A stretch of DNA of 64,000 nucleotides from Halomonas sp. HAL1. Lineage in GTDB: Bacteria > Pseudomonadota > Gammaproteobacteria > Pseudomonadales > Halomonadaceae. Positions 8,158 through 16,454 of the stretch are shown here, one piece after another. Under the pieces are notes generated by a model. It was not told the DNA's origin, made no database searches, and saw only the letters and a program-made list of their open reading frames with translations. Numbering within the stretch: the stretch's first letter is position 1; each line of letters starts with the position of its first letter. The stretch is from the NCBI RefSeq assembly GCF_030544485.1, contig NZ_CP130610.1, positions 1,736,001 through 1,800,000 of the forward strand, written 5' to 3'. Made by a program: the position numbers and the translations under genes.

Positions 8158-10074
8158 TTAACTCGTTTTCTTTCTACTGACGGTACTTCTCTTTTTGGTA
8201 TAACGCTTGCTTGTCTTACCCGTGCGCTTCGCTGGCGTGCTGGTTTCCCCCTGGGCGGTCTGCAGGCTCTGCCTTAACTTGGCCGCGTCGCTGTGGGTGA
8301 GCAGGCCGCGTAGATCATCCAGCAGCGCTTGCTGAAACGCGCCAGGGTCGTCTTGTTGTTCGGAAATCGCCCGTAGGCGCTGTTCCCAAAGGGCGGTTCG
8401 TTCGGGCGTGCTGACAGCGCTAGGCAGGGCGGTGATCAAGGCAGTGCCAAGCTTGGTGGCGCGCAGGGCTTTTTGCTGGCGAACTAAGTAGCCGCGCTGT
8501 ACCAGGGTTTCGATAATGCCCGCCCGGGTGGCTTCTGTACCCAGGCCGTCGGTGTCGCGGAGGGTGCGGCGTACGTCCGGATCATCCACGTAACGACCAA
8601 TGTTCATCATCGCCTTGATCAGGCTGGCATCGGTGAACGGTTCCGGCGGGCGAGTCTCTTTCTCTTCAACGCCTGCGCCAAGTGCCTGGCATGACTCTCC
8701 TTGGGTGAGCGGGGGCAGCGGTGGGGTTTCATCGCGGGTGGTGAAGAGCGGCTTCCAGCCGGGGTCGAGAATACTTTGCCCGCGGGCACGGAAGGCTTCA
8801 TTCAGTAGCGTAAACTCCGCTTTGACTTCAAAAGTGCGCAGCGGGCGATAGAACTGTGCCATCACGTTGCGCACTATGAGTCGATACACATGGCCTTCGG
8901 TGTCGGAAAGCTGACTGAAATCTGCCGGTTTGCCGGTGGGTGCGATCGCATGGTGCGCGCCCACCTGCTTATCGTTCCACGCTTTGGAGCGCAATGTGAA
9001 GTCCGCCCCATTAAGCCACTGCTGTAGTGCTTGATCGTTTTGGCAGGCGCTGGTCAGGCTGCGTTGGGCAAGCTGAAGATGCTCTTCCGGCAGGTAGCGG
9101 CAATCGGAGCGGGGGTAGGTAATCAGTTTATGGCGCTCATAAAGTCGCTGACAAATATCCAACACCATCTGCGCGGAAAGTCCATGGCGGCGGGCGGCGT
9201 CTACCTGAAGGGCAGAGAGTGAATAGGGCAGCGGCGGTGCCTGGCGTTTCTCCTGCTGGTCGAGTTTGGTCAGTTGCCCTGATGCGCCGGGTAACTGTGC
9301 TGCTAGGGCATCCGCGGGCGTGCGATCAACCAAGCGCCCTTGATCATCGAGAGGCTCATGCTCTTTGGGGGCCCACCAGGCGCGCAGTTGACCCTGGGCG
9401 ACGTTGAGATCCACCCATAGTGGATAGAACGGGTGGGGTACAAAGTCGCGGATGGCGTTGTCGCGGCGCACGATCAGCCCCAGCACCGGGGTTTGCACAC
9501 GGCCTACGGAAAGCACGCCGTCGTGCCCCGCTTGGCGGCCGGTGAGTGTCCAGGCACGGGTTAGATTGATGCCATACAGCCAGTCGGCACGGGAACGCGC
9601 CTGGGCTGCTAGAAAGAGCGGCTGGTACTCAACGTTGGAGCGTAGCTTGGCAAGCGCTCGGCTGACGGCGGGCTTGTTAAGATCGCTAATCAGCAGCCGC
9701 TGCACCGGGCCGCGATATTTCATGTACTCGATCACTTCCTGCACCAACAGCTGGCCCTCGCGGTCCGGGTCGCCAGCGTGCACGACATCGGTGGCCTGTT
9801 TGATCAGTTTGCGAATCACCGCCAGTTGGCCGCGTGCTTTTGAACGAGGCATCAATTTCCACTGGTGCGGCACAATCGGGAGACGATCTAAACGCCACTG
9901 TTTATCGGCGGGATCGTAGGCCTCCGGCGGCGCTTGCTCTAATAAATGCCCCAGGCACCAAGTGACGGTGGTGTCACCACACACCACTGCGCCATCCTGG
10001 CGTCGGTTAGTGCCCGGTAATGCCTCAGCAATGGCTTGGGCGAGGCTGGGTTTTTCGGCAATTATCAGGCGCAT
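8158..10074 (-). CDS. topB: DNA topoisomerase III
   Basis: A 638-residue type IA topoisomerase that decatenates DNA and resolves recombination intermediates. The N-terminus MRLIIAEKPSLAQAI is the family start, so I placed the ATG at 10074. A longer frame upstream to 10452 is not family-like. The Toprim acidic motif is HAGDPDREGQL (about residues 100-110), and the catalytic tyrosine is in LITYPRSDCRYLP. The C-terminus ends in a short lysine/arginine-rich tail in place of zinc fingers, as in other topoisomerase III enzymes. It is divergent from the ABC1 kinase gene and stands alone. Confidence 0.93.
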   Translation of the reverse strand: MRLIIAEKPSLAQAIAEALPGTNRRQDGAVVCGDTTVTWCLGHLLEQAPPEAYDPADKQWRLDRLPIVPHQWKLMPRSKARGQLAVIRKLIKQATDVVHAGDPDREGQLLVQEVIEYMKYRGPVQRLLISDLNKPAVSRALAKLRSNVEYQPLFLAAQARSRADWLYGINLTRAWTLTGRQAGHDGVLSVGRVQTPVLGLIVRRDNAIRDFVPHPFYPLWVDLNVAQGQLRAWWAPKEHEPLDDQGRLVDRTPADALAAQLPGASGQLTKLDQQEKRQAPPLPYSLSALQVDAARRHGLSAQMVLDICQRLYERHKLITYPRSDCRYLPEEHLQLAQRSLTSACQNDQALQQWLNGADFTLRSKAWNDKQVGAHHAIAPTGKPADFSQLSDTEGHVYRLIVRNVMAQFYRPLRTFEVKAEFTLLNEAFRARGQSILDPGWKPLFTTRDETPPLPPLTQGESCQALGAGVEEKETRPPEPFTDASLIKAMMNIGRYVDDPDVRRTLRDTDGLGTEATRAGIIETLVQRGYLVRQQKALRATKLGTALITALPSAVSTPERTALWEQRLRAISEQQDDPGAFQQALLDDLRGLLTHSDAAKLRQSLQTAQGETSTPAKRTGKTSKRYTKKRSTVSRKKTS

Positions 10075-10282
10075 AGCAGCGAAGCCTTTATCGTATCCTT
10101 TGATGGCGCCTATGGTAGCAGACGCCTTCATCGTTAGTGACCGGGATTGGTTTGTGTGGTTGAGATACGTAGTGTGATGCGAGAAGTGGTCAATGCTGTT
10201 AACTTGTATAAATTGTGTATAGATAATTTTATTTGCTGGCACTGTCGTTAGCCATAGAGACAGTGACGTGAGGGCATGACCA

Positions 10283-11524
10283 ATGCGTGAACAAGGTAGA
10301 ACACGGCGCTTGATGGGCTTGGGCGCACGTACTGGTGGGGCGTTGCTGAAAACCCGCTTAGGTGGCCAGGCGGATTGGCGCGCCCTGGGCGAAGCGCTGT
10401 TTGAAGGGCTTTCAGAGCTTAAAGGCCCGGCCATGAAGCTTGCGCAAATCATGTCTCAATGGGATGACCTGCTGCCCCCAGATCTTGCTGAGGAGCTAGC
10501 TCGCCTGCAGCGCCAGGCCGAACCTATGCCGTGGCCGCGGATTCGAGAAGCGTTGGTACTGCAATATGGCGATATCGACTACTACTTCAGCGAAATCGAG
10601 GAGCGGCCGTTTGCCAGTGCCTCCATGGGGCAGGTGCATCGGGCGACTACCCACGAAGGCGAAACGATTGTGCTCAAGGTGCAGTACCCTGGCCTTGCCG
10701 AGGTGCTGGAGAGCGATTTGATTCAGGTGCGGCGCATTATGCGGTTAGGCCGCTGGTTTAAAGTGCCTCAGGCGCGGCTGGATGCGCTGTTTGATGAGCT
10801 CGCTGAAAGCCTGCGTGGGGAGTTGGATTATTACGCCGAAGCTGCCGCGTTGGCCCGCTACCGTGAACGCTATCAAGACGATCCCCGACTGGTGATTCCC
10901 GAGCCTTTGCCAGCGCTCTCCGGCCAACATGTGTTGGCAATGCGCTTTGTCGACGGTACACCGTTACGAGAGCTGGCGGACGCCGATGATGCGACGCGCC
11001 AGGGCATTGCCCAAACATTAGCCGATTGGATTACCCAGGAGCTATTTACCTACGGCGAACTGCACGCTGACCCCCATGCGGGTAACTTCGCTGCCGATGC
11101 CCAAGGGCGACTGGTGATTTACGATTTAGGCGCGGTGATCGCCTTGCCGGAGACGCGCATCAAAGCAATGATGCAACTGCTTGATGCTACGCTAAAGCAT
11201 GACCCCATGGGCATGGATGAGGCGCTGATGCAGATGGGTGGTCGCCAGGGGCAGGGCGCGCCGTTAGCGCTCTATCGCGAATCGGCGGAGTGTATCGCGC
11301 CGCTGTTCGCGCCGGGTGAACAGGATTTCAGCGACGTGCGTGTTCACCGTCGTTTACGCGAGCTCACGCCAAAGGTCTGGGCGGCCATGGACCGCCTGCA
11401 GCCACCTGCAGATACACTGCTGCTTTCACGCGCGCTCAATGGTCACTACTGGAATCTTGTGCGTTTAGGCGCTCGGTTGGATATGAATGAGCGTACGACC
11501 CCATTGTTACAATGGGCCCATTAA
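10283..11524 (+). CDS. ABC1/AarF (UbiB-like) atypical kinase
   Basis: A 413-residue member of the ABC1 kinase family, related to UbiB and ADCK proteins that support ubiquinone biosynthesis and lipid handling. Visible motifs: the KxxQ-type helix GPAMKLAQIMSQWDD, lysine in ETIVLKVQYPG, catalytic loop LHADPHAGNF and metal-binding DLG in VIYDLGAVI. No C-terminal transmembrane helices of the UbiB type are apparent, so this is a soluble paralogue rather than UbiB itself. GAGGG sits eight bases before the ATG. It is likely monocistronic or co-transcribed with the SEC-C gene 106 bases downstream. Confidence 0.87.
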   Translation: MREQGRTRRLMGLGARTGGALLKTRLGGQADWRALGEALFEGLSELKGPAMKLAQIMSQWDDLLPPDLAEELARLQRQAEPMPWPRIREALVLQYGDIDYYFSEIEERPFASASMGQVHRATTHEGETIVLKVQYPGLAEVLESDLIQVRRIMRLGRWFKVPQARLDALFDELAESLRGELDYYAEAAALARYRERYQDDPRLVIPEPLPALSGQHVLAMRFVDGTPLRELADADDATRQGIAQTLADWITQELFTYGELHADPHAGNFAADAQGRLVIYDLGAVIALPETRIKAMMQLLDATLKHDPMGMDEALMQMGGRQGQGAPLALYRESAECIAPLFAPGEQDFSDVRVHRRLRELTPKVWAAMDRLQPPADTLLLSRALNGHYWNLVRLGARLDMNERTTPLLQWAH

Positions 11525-11630
11525 CGATAAACCGATTGCCGCTGCGGGGGCGACGGCCTTCGTGATAAACTATGCCGCTTTCATTTTAGACATCGATTAC
11601 GGGTCATCGTAAAACACAGTGGAGACGGCA

Positions 11631-13448
11631 ATGCTGGCGGTATGGGTCGATCAGCTGCTGGGATTTGCCTCCGGGGCACTCTCGGCAATCAGGCAACAAG
11701 AACACTATCCGGACTTCATGACCTGGGTACGCGCCAAAGGGGCGGACTCATTTGAAGGCGATGTGGCCATGGCTCAGGCATTGGCGCCGGTGCTGTGGTC
11801 GCAAACGCCGCTGGAGCGGCTTAGCTTTGCCTGCGAGCCACTTGCCACGCCGGGGCGCAACGAGCCGTGCTGGTGTGACTCCGGACGCAAATTCAAGCAG
11901 TGCTGCTACAAAGTCGAGTTTCCCACCGACATCCCCGATCAGATGATGTGGATGCTCTCGCTGCGTGAGTGGAAGGGCGCTACCCTGAAAGCGGCGCTGG
12001 ATAGCCAGCAGGCACCGGCGCAAGCGCTGCTGGAAGCGGGCCTTATTGCGGCTGAAAGCGGCCAGACCGGTCGCGCCATGCAGATTCTAGAATCGCTGTT
12101 TGACGGCAGCGACTGGTCGCGGCTGCCCGAGCAGGCTGAGCCCGCCTTTGAAATCCTGCTGGATATTTATCAAGAGCGCGGTTTTACCCGCAAGCGTGCC
12201 GATCTGCTCGACGATGTCATGGAGCGCGGCCCGCTGTTCCTGCGCGGCGTCGCTCTCGAACGCCTGTGTCTGATGCACCTGGATAATGATGATTTAGACA
12301 GCGCCCGGGGTGCCTTTGTAAAAGCCCAACAGGCGCTGCCCGATTCGCCTACCTTGGCTTATATCGAAGCCATGCTGCTGCTACATGAAGGCCACGAGCA
12401 GGAAGCCAAGGAGCGTGCCAACTTCTGGTATCGCCGCCTGGTTCGCCAGGGCGAACTGGACGAAGACCAGCTGGATTTCCTGGCCGCTCTGGCGGAAAAC
12501 CCCGGCGCAACGCTTGCCGACCAATTGCTTAGTGCAGAAGAAGATCTGGCCACACCGCTGGTGTCGCTTCAGGCGTTGCTGGCAGCGTTGCCTACCGCGC
12601 CGAAAATTGATATTCAGGCTGATCCTGAAAGTGGCCGATTGCTGTATAACGCCAGCGCCCGTGAAGCCACGCTGTTTGCCGGCTGGCATGAGCAGTTTCA
12701 AGTGCTGGTCGACGAAGATGTCGCGTTGGGTTTTCGCGACGACCCATGGGGTAATGCCATTGAGTGGATGTCAGCGCTTTGCGCGCACCCTGAGTGGCTG
12801 GATGCCCCGCAGGTAGTACAAGACCTAACGTTGGCACTTACCAGCCGCTTTGGCAGCCTGCCTTGGATGGCACCGAGCCTGCTTGAGCCATTGGCGCTAC
12901 GCCTCTCGCGCTGGTTAGAGCAAGCCCGCGCTGAAGGCGACGGCAACTTGTGCTGGGATGATGCCAACAACGCTATGTTGCTACGCACTGGCTTGGCTCT
13001 GGTAGTAGGGATGGAGCGCGGTGCGCGTCAGCACTCTCGGAAGCTGGCCGAAGAGTTACTGTTGATCGATCAGGAAGATAGCTTGGGGCTGCGCGAACTG
13101 GTGCTCGATCAACTGCTGCGGGATGACCGCAACGAAGAAGCACTGGCGTTAGCCGAAGAGAATGACGACGACGGCTCACTGGTGCTGGGGCTCTTAATGG
13201 GTAAAACCCTAGCGCTCTATCGGTTAGAGCAGCGTGAGGCGGCAGAAGCCGCCCTTGGCGATGTGGTTGGCCACAATCGCTACGCGTTAGAGCTAATTTG
13301 TGCAGAGAGCCCGCGGCCTTCCATGCCCCACCCAGATGGCCAGGTAGACCCCGGCTCCCGGGCCGAAGCATGGCAGTACCGCACGCTGATGCGCGACCAG
13401 TGGCGCACGACGCCGGGCGCCTTGGATTGGCTCGAAACACATCGCTAG
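11631..13448 (+). CDS. SEC-C motif and TPR-like repeat protein
   Basis: A 605-residue cytoplasmic protein. A zinc-binding SEC-C motif lies at about residues 82-95 (EPCWCDSGRKFKQCC). The remainder is alpha-helical and repeat-like (for example DLDSARGAFVKAQQALPD and RNEEALALAEEND), as in TPR proteins, and is rich in Leu, Ala and acidic residues. The function is unknown. SEC-C motifs often bind metal and contact SecB or ribosomal partners. ATG 11631 is preferred because GGAGA lies five bases upstream. A GTG at 11619 is also in frame. A perfect 12-bp hairpin follows, shared with the convergent ampG gene. Confidence 0.75.
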   Translation: MLAVWVDQLLGFASGALSAIRQQEHYPDFMTWVRAKGADSFEGDVAMAQALAPVLWSQTPLERLSFACEPLATPGRNEPCWCDSGRKFKQCCYKVEFPTDIPDQMMWMLSLREWKGATLKAALDSQQAPAQALLEAGLIAAESGQTGRAMQILESLFDGSDWSRLPEQAEPAFEILLDIYQERGFTRKRADLLDDVMERGPLFLRGVALERLCLMHLDNDDLDSARGAFVKAQQALPDSPTLAYIEAMLLLHEGHEQEAKERANFWYRRLVRQGELDEDQLDFLAALAENPGATLADQLLSAEEDLATPLVSLQALLAALPTAPKIDIQADPESGRLLYNASAREATLFAGWHEQFQVLVDEDVALGFRDDPWGNAIEWMSALCAHPEWLDAPQVVQDLTLALTSRFGSLPWMAPSLLEPLALRLSRWLEQARAEGDGNLCWDDANNAMLLRTGLALVVGMERGARQHSRKLAEELLLIDQEDSLGLRELVLDQLLRDDRNEEALALAEENDDDGSLVLGLLMGKTLALYRLEQREAAEAALGDVVGHNRYALELICAESPRPSMPHPDGQVDPGSRAEAWQYRTLMRDQWRTTPGALDWLETHR

Positions 13449-13470
13449 TTCAAATCTTCACTGGCCTAAA

Positions 13471-13500
13471 GCCCCAAGCCTGTTTAAGCAGGCTTGGGGC
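13471..13500. terminator. Strong hairpin between convergent genes
   Basis: GCCCCAAGCCTG (13471-13482) pairs perfectly with CAGGCTTGGGGC (13489-13500) around a six-base loop. The ampG stop codon (13484-13486) is inside the loop, so the hairpin overlaps the last ampG codons. T-runs are short, so it probably acts as a bidirectional stop or 3' stabiliser. Confidence 0.6.
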
Positions 13501-14845
13501 TAGGCACTAACTGTTTGTCTCGGCTGATCCAAATCGCCAAGATAATAGCAGGCAGGCCTAGCAACGTTGCGATGACAAAGAAGCTTGGGTAGCCCTGAGC
13601 AGTAACGACCAATCCTCCAAACCCGCTTAAAAACTTTCCTGGTAGCGTCATTAGCGATGAGAACAGCGCGTACTGCGTTGCGGTATAGGCGCGAGATGTG
13701 AGGCTGGAAAGGAAGGCGATAAATACCGCGCTGGCTAAACCGTTGGCGAGGTTATCGCCAATAATCGTGACCACTAGCATCGGTAGCTGACTTCCCACCA
13801 TCGCCAGTAAGGCAAACAGCAAGTTGGTTACCATCACCAACCCAGCGCCAAAGATCAGCAAAGGCCCGATGCCATAACGCGCGACAAAAAGCCCACCTAA
13901 AATGCCGCCTGCGATACTCATCGCAATACCAAATATATTGGTCACGTTAGCAATCTCTGCCAGCGAAAACCCCAGATCGATATAGAGTGGATTGGCCATT
14001 GAGGCCATGGCCAAATCACTAATTCTAAACACCGCAATAAACACCAAAATCCCCAGGGCTTTAACACCGTAGCGGCTGAAGAAATCAGTAAAGGGGCAGA
14101 CCAATGCACCAATGCTCCAGGCCCCGAGACGGCGTATGATTTTCGGTTTGCCACGGCTGGCGCGAATAAATGCCCGGACCTTGGGTTCGTGAATAAGCTG
14201 TATAGAGAGCGAAGCCCGCTTGGGTTCCGGGCGTAGCAAAACCGTCAGCGCGCCAACGCTCATCAGCGCCGCCATGCTGAGGTAGGCAACGTTCCAGGAT
14301 GCTGACGCGGCGATATAGAGCGCCCCGGCGCCGGCAGCCAGTAAGCCGCCGCGATAGCCAATAATATAGGTCGAGGCCATGGCGGCTTGAACATCGTCAT
14401 CGGCGGATTCGATCCGGTAGGCATCGATGGCAATATCTTGCGTCGCTGAGCCAAAGGCAACCAGGAGCGCAAAGAGGGCCACCCAGCCGAGATTGCCGAC
14501 CGGGCTTAAACCGGCGAGTCCCACCAGCCCGGCAGCAATCATCCCTTGCGCTAATAGCATCCAACCGCGGCGCTGGCCGAAAGTGCGGGTCATCAACGGT
14601 AGCGCTAACCGGTCAACGACCGGGGCCCAGAAAAACTTGATCGAGTAGAGCATGCCGATCCAGGCAAAAAAGCCGATCGCCGCAACTTCCACGCCATCAC
14701 TGCGTAGCCAGGCGGAAAGCGTGGAAAACACCAGCAGAAACGGCAGGCCTGCAGAAAACCCCAAAAACAGCATGGTAATAACGGGCGCACGACAATAAAT
14801 CGCCAGTGCAGCAAGCCAACTGCGCTGGGGGGTGGGGTTTAACAT
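13484..14845 (-). CDS. ampG: AmpG-like muropeptide MFS permease
   Basis: A 453-residue inner-membrane transporter with about 12-14 hydrophobic helices. It matches the AmpG branch of the major facilitator superfamily: FLGFSAGLPFLLVFSTLSAWL at the start (helix 1), IKFFWAPVVDRL, the ATQDIAIDAYRIE helix, and LTSRAYTATQYALFSSL near the end. AmpG imports anhydromuropeptides for cell-wall recycling. AGGAG precedes the ATG by nine bases. It stands alone, divergent from slyD-like. Confidence 0.88.
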   Translation of the reverse strand: MLNPTPQRSWLAALAIYCRAPVITMLFLGFSAGLPFLLVFSTLSAWLRSDGVEVAAIGFFAWIGMLYSIKFFWAPVVDRLALPLMTRTFGQRRGWMLLAQGMIAAGLVGLAGLSPVGNLGWVALFALLVAFGSATQDIAIDAYRIESADDDVQAAMASTYIIGYRGGLLAAGAGALYIAASASWNVAYLSMAALMSVGALTVLLRPEPKRASLSIQLIHEPKVRAFIRASRGKPKIIRRLGAWSIGALVCPFTDFFSRYGVKALGILVFIAVFRISDLAMASMANPLYIDLGFSLAEIANVTNIFGIAMSIAGGILGGLFVARYGIGPLLIFGAGLVMVTNLLFALLAMVGSQLPMLVVTIIGDNLANGLASAVFIAFLSSLTSRAYTATQYALFSSLMTLPGKFLSGFGGLVVTAQGYPSFFVIATLLGLPAIILAIWISRDKQLVPSPKPA

Positions 14846-14945
14846 TAAACGCTACTCCTAGTGGAAAGACGCTGGCAACGGCCAAGTGATAAACTGACGC
14901 AGTGTTCGATTACAAAGCCGACAGCTTACCGGAGAGGAGTTTTCC

Positions 14946-15464
14946 ATGTCGATTACGGCGCATCAGGTAGTTACCTTGCACTATGTCCTCAGCGACGTGC
15001 TCAACGATGGCAGCAAGCAGGTATTGGATGACTCCCAGGCGCGCAATAAGCCGTTGGAGTACTTGCATGGGCACGACAATATTGTACCTGGGCTAGAAAA
15101 TGCGTTAGCGGGCCAAACCGTTGATGCCGAGTTAAGCGTTCAACTAATGCCGGCGGATGCCTACGGTGTGCGTAACGAAGATTTGGTTCAAGAAGTCAGC
15201 CGAGGCTCTTTTGGTAACGCGGAGTTGGCACCGGGCAGCCGTTTTCAAACTGAGGGTGAGGCCGGCCCTCAAATTGTTACGGTACTGGAAGTTGATGGTG
15301 ATCGGGTTACCGTGGATACCAACCACCCACTGGCGGGCCGCACGCTGAATTATAAAGTGACCATTTTAGGCGTGCGTGAAGCTACCCGTGCAGAGTTAGC
15401 CAAAGGCCACCCGTTGCCACCAGGTACCGAGCATAGCAAAGTTGAAGACCGCAAGGTGTTGTAA
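14946..15464 (+). CDS. slyD: FKBP-type peptidyl-prolyl isomerase, SlyD-like
   Basis: A 172-residue SlyD/FkpB-type isomerase. The FKBP core is at residues 1-70 and 130-155 (HGHDNIVPGLENALAG, LNYKVTILGVREAT). The insert-in-flap chaperone domain sits between them (DAYGVRNEDLVQEVSR to VDTNHPLAGRTL). The C-terminal histidine-rich metal-binding tail of E. coli SlyD is missing, so it probably does not serve in nickel delivery. GGAGAGGAG gives a strong binding site. Its role is to catalyse proline isomerisation and assist folding in the cytoplasm. Confidence 0.88.
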   Translation: MSITAHQVVTLHYVLSDVLNDGSKQVLDDSQARNKPLEYLHGHDNIVPGLENALAGQTVDAELSVQLMPADAYGVRNEDLVQEVSRGSFGNAELAPGSRFQTEGEAGPQIVTVLEVDGDRVTVDTNHPLAGRTLNYKVTILGVREATRAELAKGHPLPPGTEHSKVEDRKVL

Positions 15465-15481
15465 CGCAATACCTCCAAAAA

Positions 15482-15495
15482 TTGATCGGTATCAA
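15482..15495. promoter_or_regulatory. FNR/Anr-type binding site, perfect consensus
   Basis: TTGAT-CGGT-ATCAA, the exact FNR/Anr palindrome, sits inside a longer perfect repeat AAAATTGAT/ATCAATTTT (15478-15499). It lies 110 bases before the small membrane-protein start. It could double as a slyD terminator because of its T-rich 3' arm. Confidence 0.6.
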
Positions 15496-15531
15496 TTTTG
15501 TATTTAACCGCTAAACCTCGTCTTACGTAAC

Positions 15532-15545
15532 TTGACCTGGGTCAG
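15532..15545. promoter_or_regulatory. Second FNR/Anr-like site at a class II promoter position
   Basis: TTGAC-CTGG-GTCAG is one base short of a full FNR/Anr palindrome. With TAGTAT at 15568-15573 as the -10 element, the start point would be near 15580 and this site would be centred near -41.5, the usual position for FNR activation. It lies 50 bases from the first site. Confidence 0.55.
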
Positions 15546-15604
15546 GATTCTCCCGCCATTGAAAGACTAGTATCTACGCATACATCACGGCGGGAGGATT
15601 CACC

Positions 15605-15727
15605 ATGTATTGGGATGACACAATTGTTTTCGGCTTGGCCACCGTCGCGTTAGTGATCGCTTTTATGGTGGGCTGGGTTGGCTTCGTGATTCGTGATCAT
15701 CTGCGTAAAGATGAGCGCAAGAAGTAG
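15605..15727 (+). CDS. Small single-pass membrane protein, 40 residues
   Basis: A 40-residue open frame (MYWDDTIVFG start, RKDERKK end) with GGGAGG eight bases before the ATG. One hydrophobic helix spans residues ~7-27, followed by a basic, probably cytoplasmic tail. A strong terminator follows and two FNR-like sites precede it, so it is a complete transcription unit with apparent oxygen control. Size and shape recall the small accessory subunits of respiratory complexes (CcoQ- or CydX-like). I cannot assign it to a named family, and no oxidase genes are nearby. Confidence 0.7.
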   Translation: MYWDDTIVFGLATVALVIAFMVGWVGFVIRDHLRKDERKK

Positions 15728-15790
15728 CTTGTCCCGTTCATGTAAACCTTGTCAGGGGAGGGGGTTTGCTAACGTAGTAAACTTCCTTTT

Positions 15791-15817
15791 GCCAGCCCAT
15801 ATTGGGCTGGCTTTTTT
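15791..15817 (+). terminator. Rho-independent terminator of the small membrane protein gene
   Basis: GCCAGCCCA (15791-15799), three-base loop, TGGGCTGGC (15803-15811), then six T (15812-15817). Confidence 0.92.
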
Positions 15818-15944
15818 AACGTGTGAACGGTGAACAGTTGCTAAAACTTAGTAAGTTGAAAGTAGCTAGCGTGCGTTGAAGAGCAATACAGGTCTTGCTC
15901 TGGTAAAGTTCGTTGAAGGAATGAACACACCAGGAAGCTTAGCC

Positions 15945-16454
15945 ATGAACGCAGTTGCCTTACACCGCAGCCCATGGGTTCGAGCACGTAGTCGGTTAGC
16001 GTGCGTGTTGATATTTGTAAGTTTAGCTCTTCCCTCGGCGGCCTTTGCCCAGGCGCTCAACATGATCAACGGCGATGTGACGCAAAAGATTACGTTAAGT
16101 GATCTACGCGCTATCTCCGACACCACGTTCACTCTTTACGACCCCTACCAAGGGCGCGATGTAGAAATGCGGGGCATAGCGTTTCGTCGTTTCCTCGTTG
16201 ATCAATTTGGCGATGTACCTCCCGCGCTTCACTTTGTCGCCTGGGACGATTACGAAGTCACCCTGGAAGGGTGGGATGATCCCAGCTGGTATTTAATTAC
16301 AACGGAAGATGGCGACCCGCTAACCATACGTACACGTGGTCCCGTTCGGCTAGTTGAGCGCGACTATAATGAGCAGGGTGATCGTGATGTTGAGAACCTA
16401 CGTGATTTTAACGACTGGATCTGGATGATTCGCAGCATAGAGGCTAAGTGGTGA
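15945..16454 (+). CDS. Periplasmic molybdopterin-binding-fold protein, cysteine-free
   Basis: A 169-residue protein with a signal peptide (hydrophobic LACVLIFVSLALP, cleavage after AAFAQ). The mature part resembles the small sulfite-oxidase-type molybdopterin-binding domain: strands LYDPYQGRDVEMRGIAF, then HFVAWDDYEVTL, WYLITTEDGDPLTIRTRGPVRLV, and the C-terminal NDWIWMIRSIE. The mature chain has no cysteine, so the usual Mo ligand is absent and it is probably a ligand-binding or sensor form. ATG 15945 is preferred (AGGAAG seven bases upstream). Earlier in-frame starts at 15876 and 15921 lack good sites. It overlaps the diguanylate cyclase gene by seven bases. Confidence 0.65.
   Translation: MNAVALHRSPWVRARSRLACVLIFVSLALPSAAFAQALNMINGDVTQKITLSDLRAISDTTFTLYDPYQGRDVEMRGIAFRRFLVDQFGDVPPALHFVAWDDYEVTLEGWDDPSWYLITTEDGDPLTIRTRGPVRLVERDYNEQGDRDVENLRDFNDWIWMIRSIEAKW

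Noticed and set aside
10276..10290. A four-codon frame overlapping the ABC1 kinase start
   Set aside because: It is too short to interpret, and the kinase start at 10283 has its own binding site.
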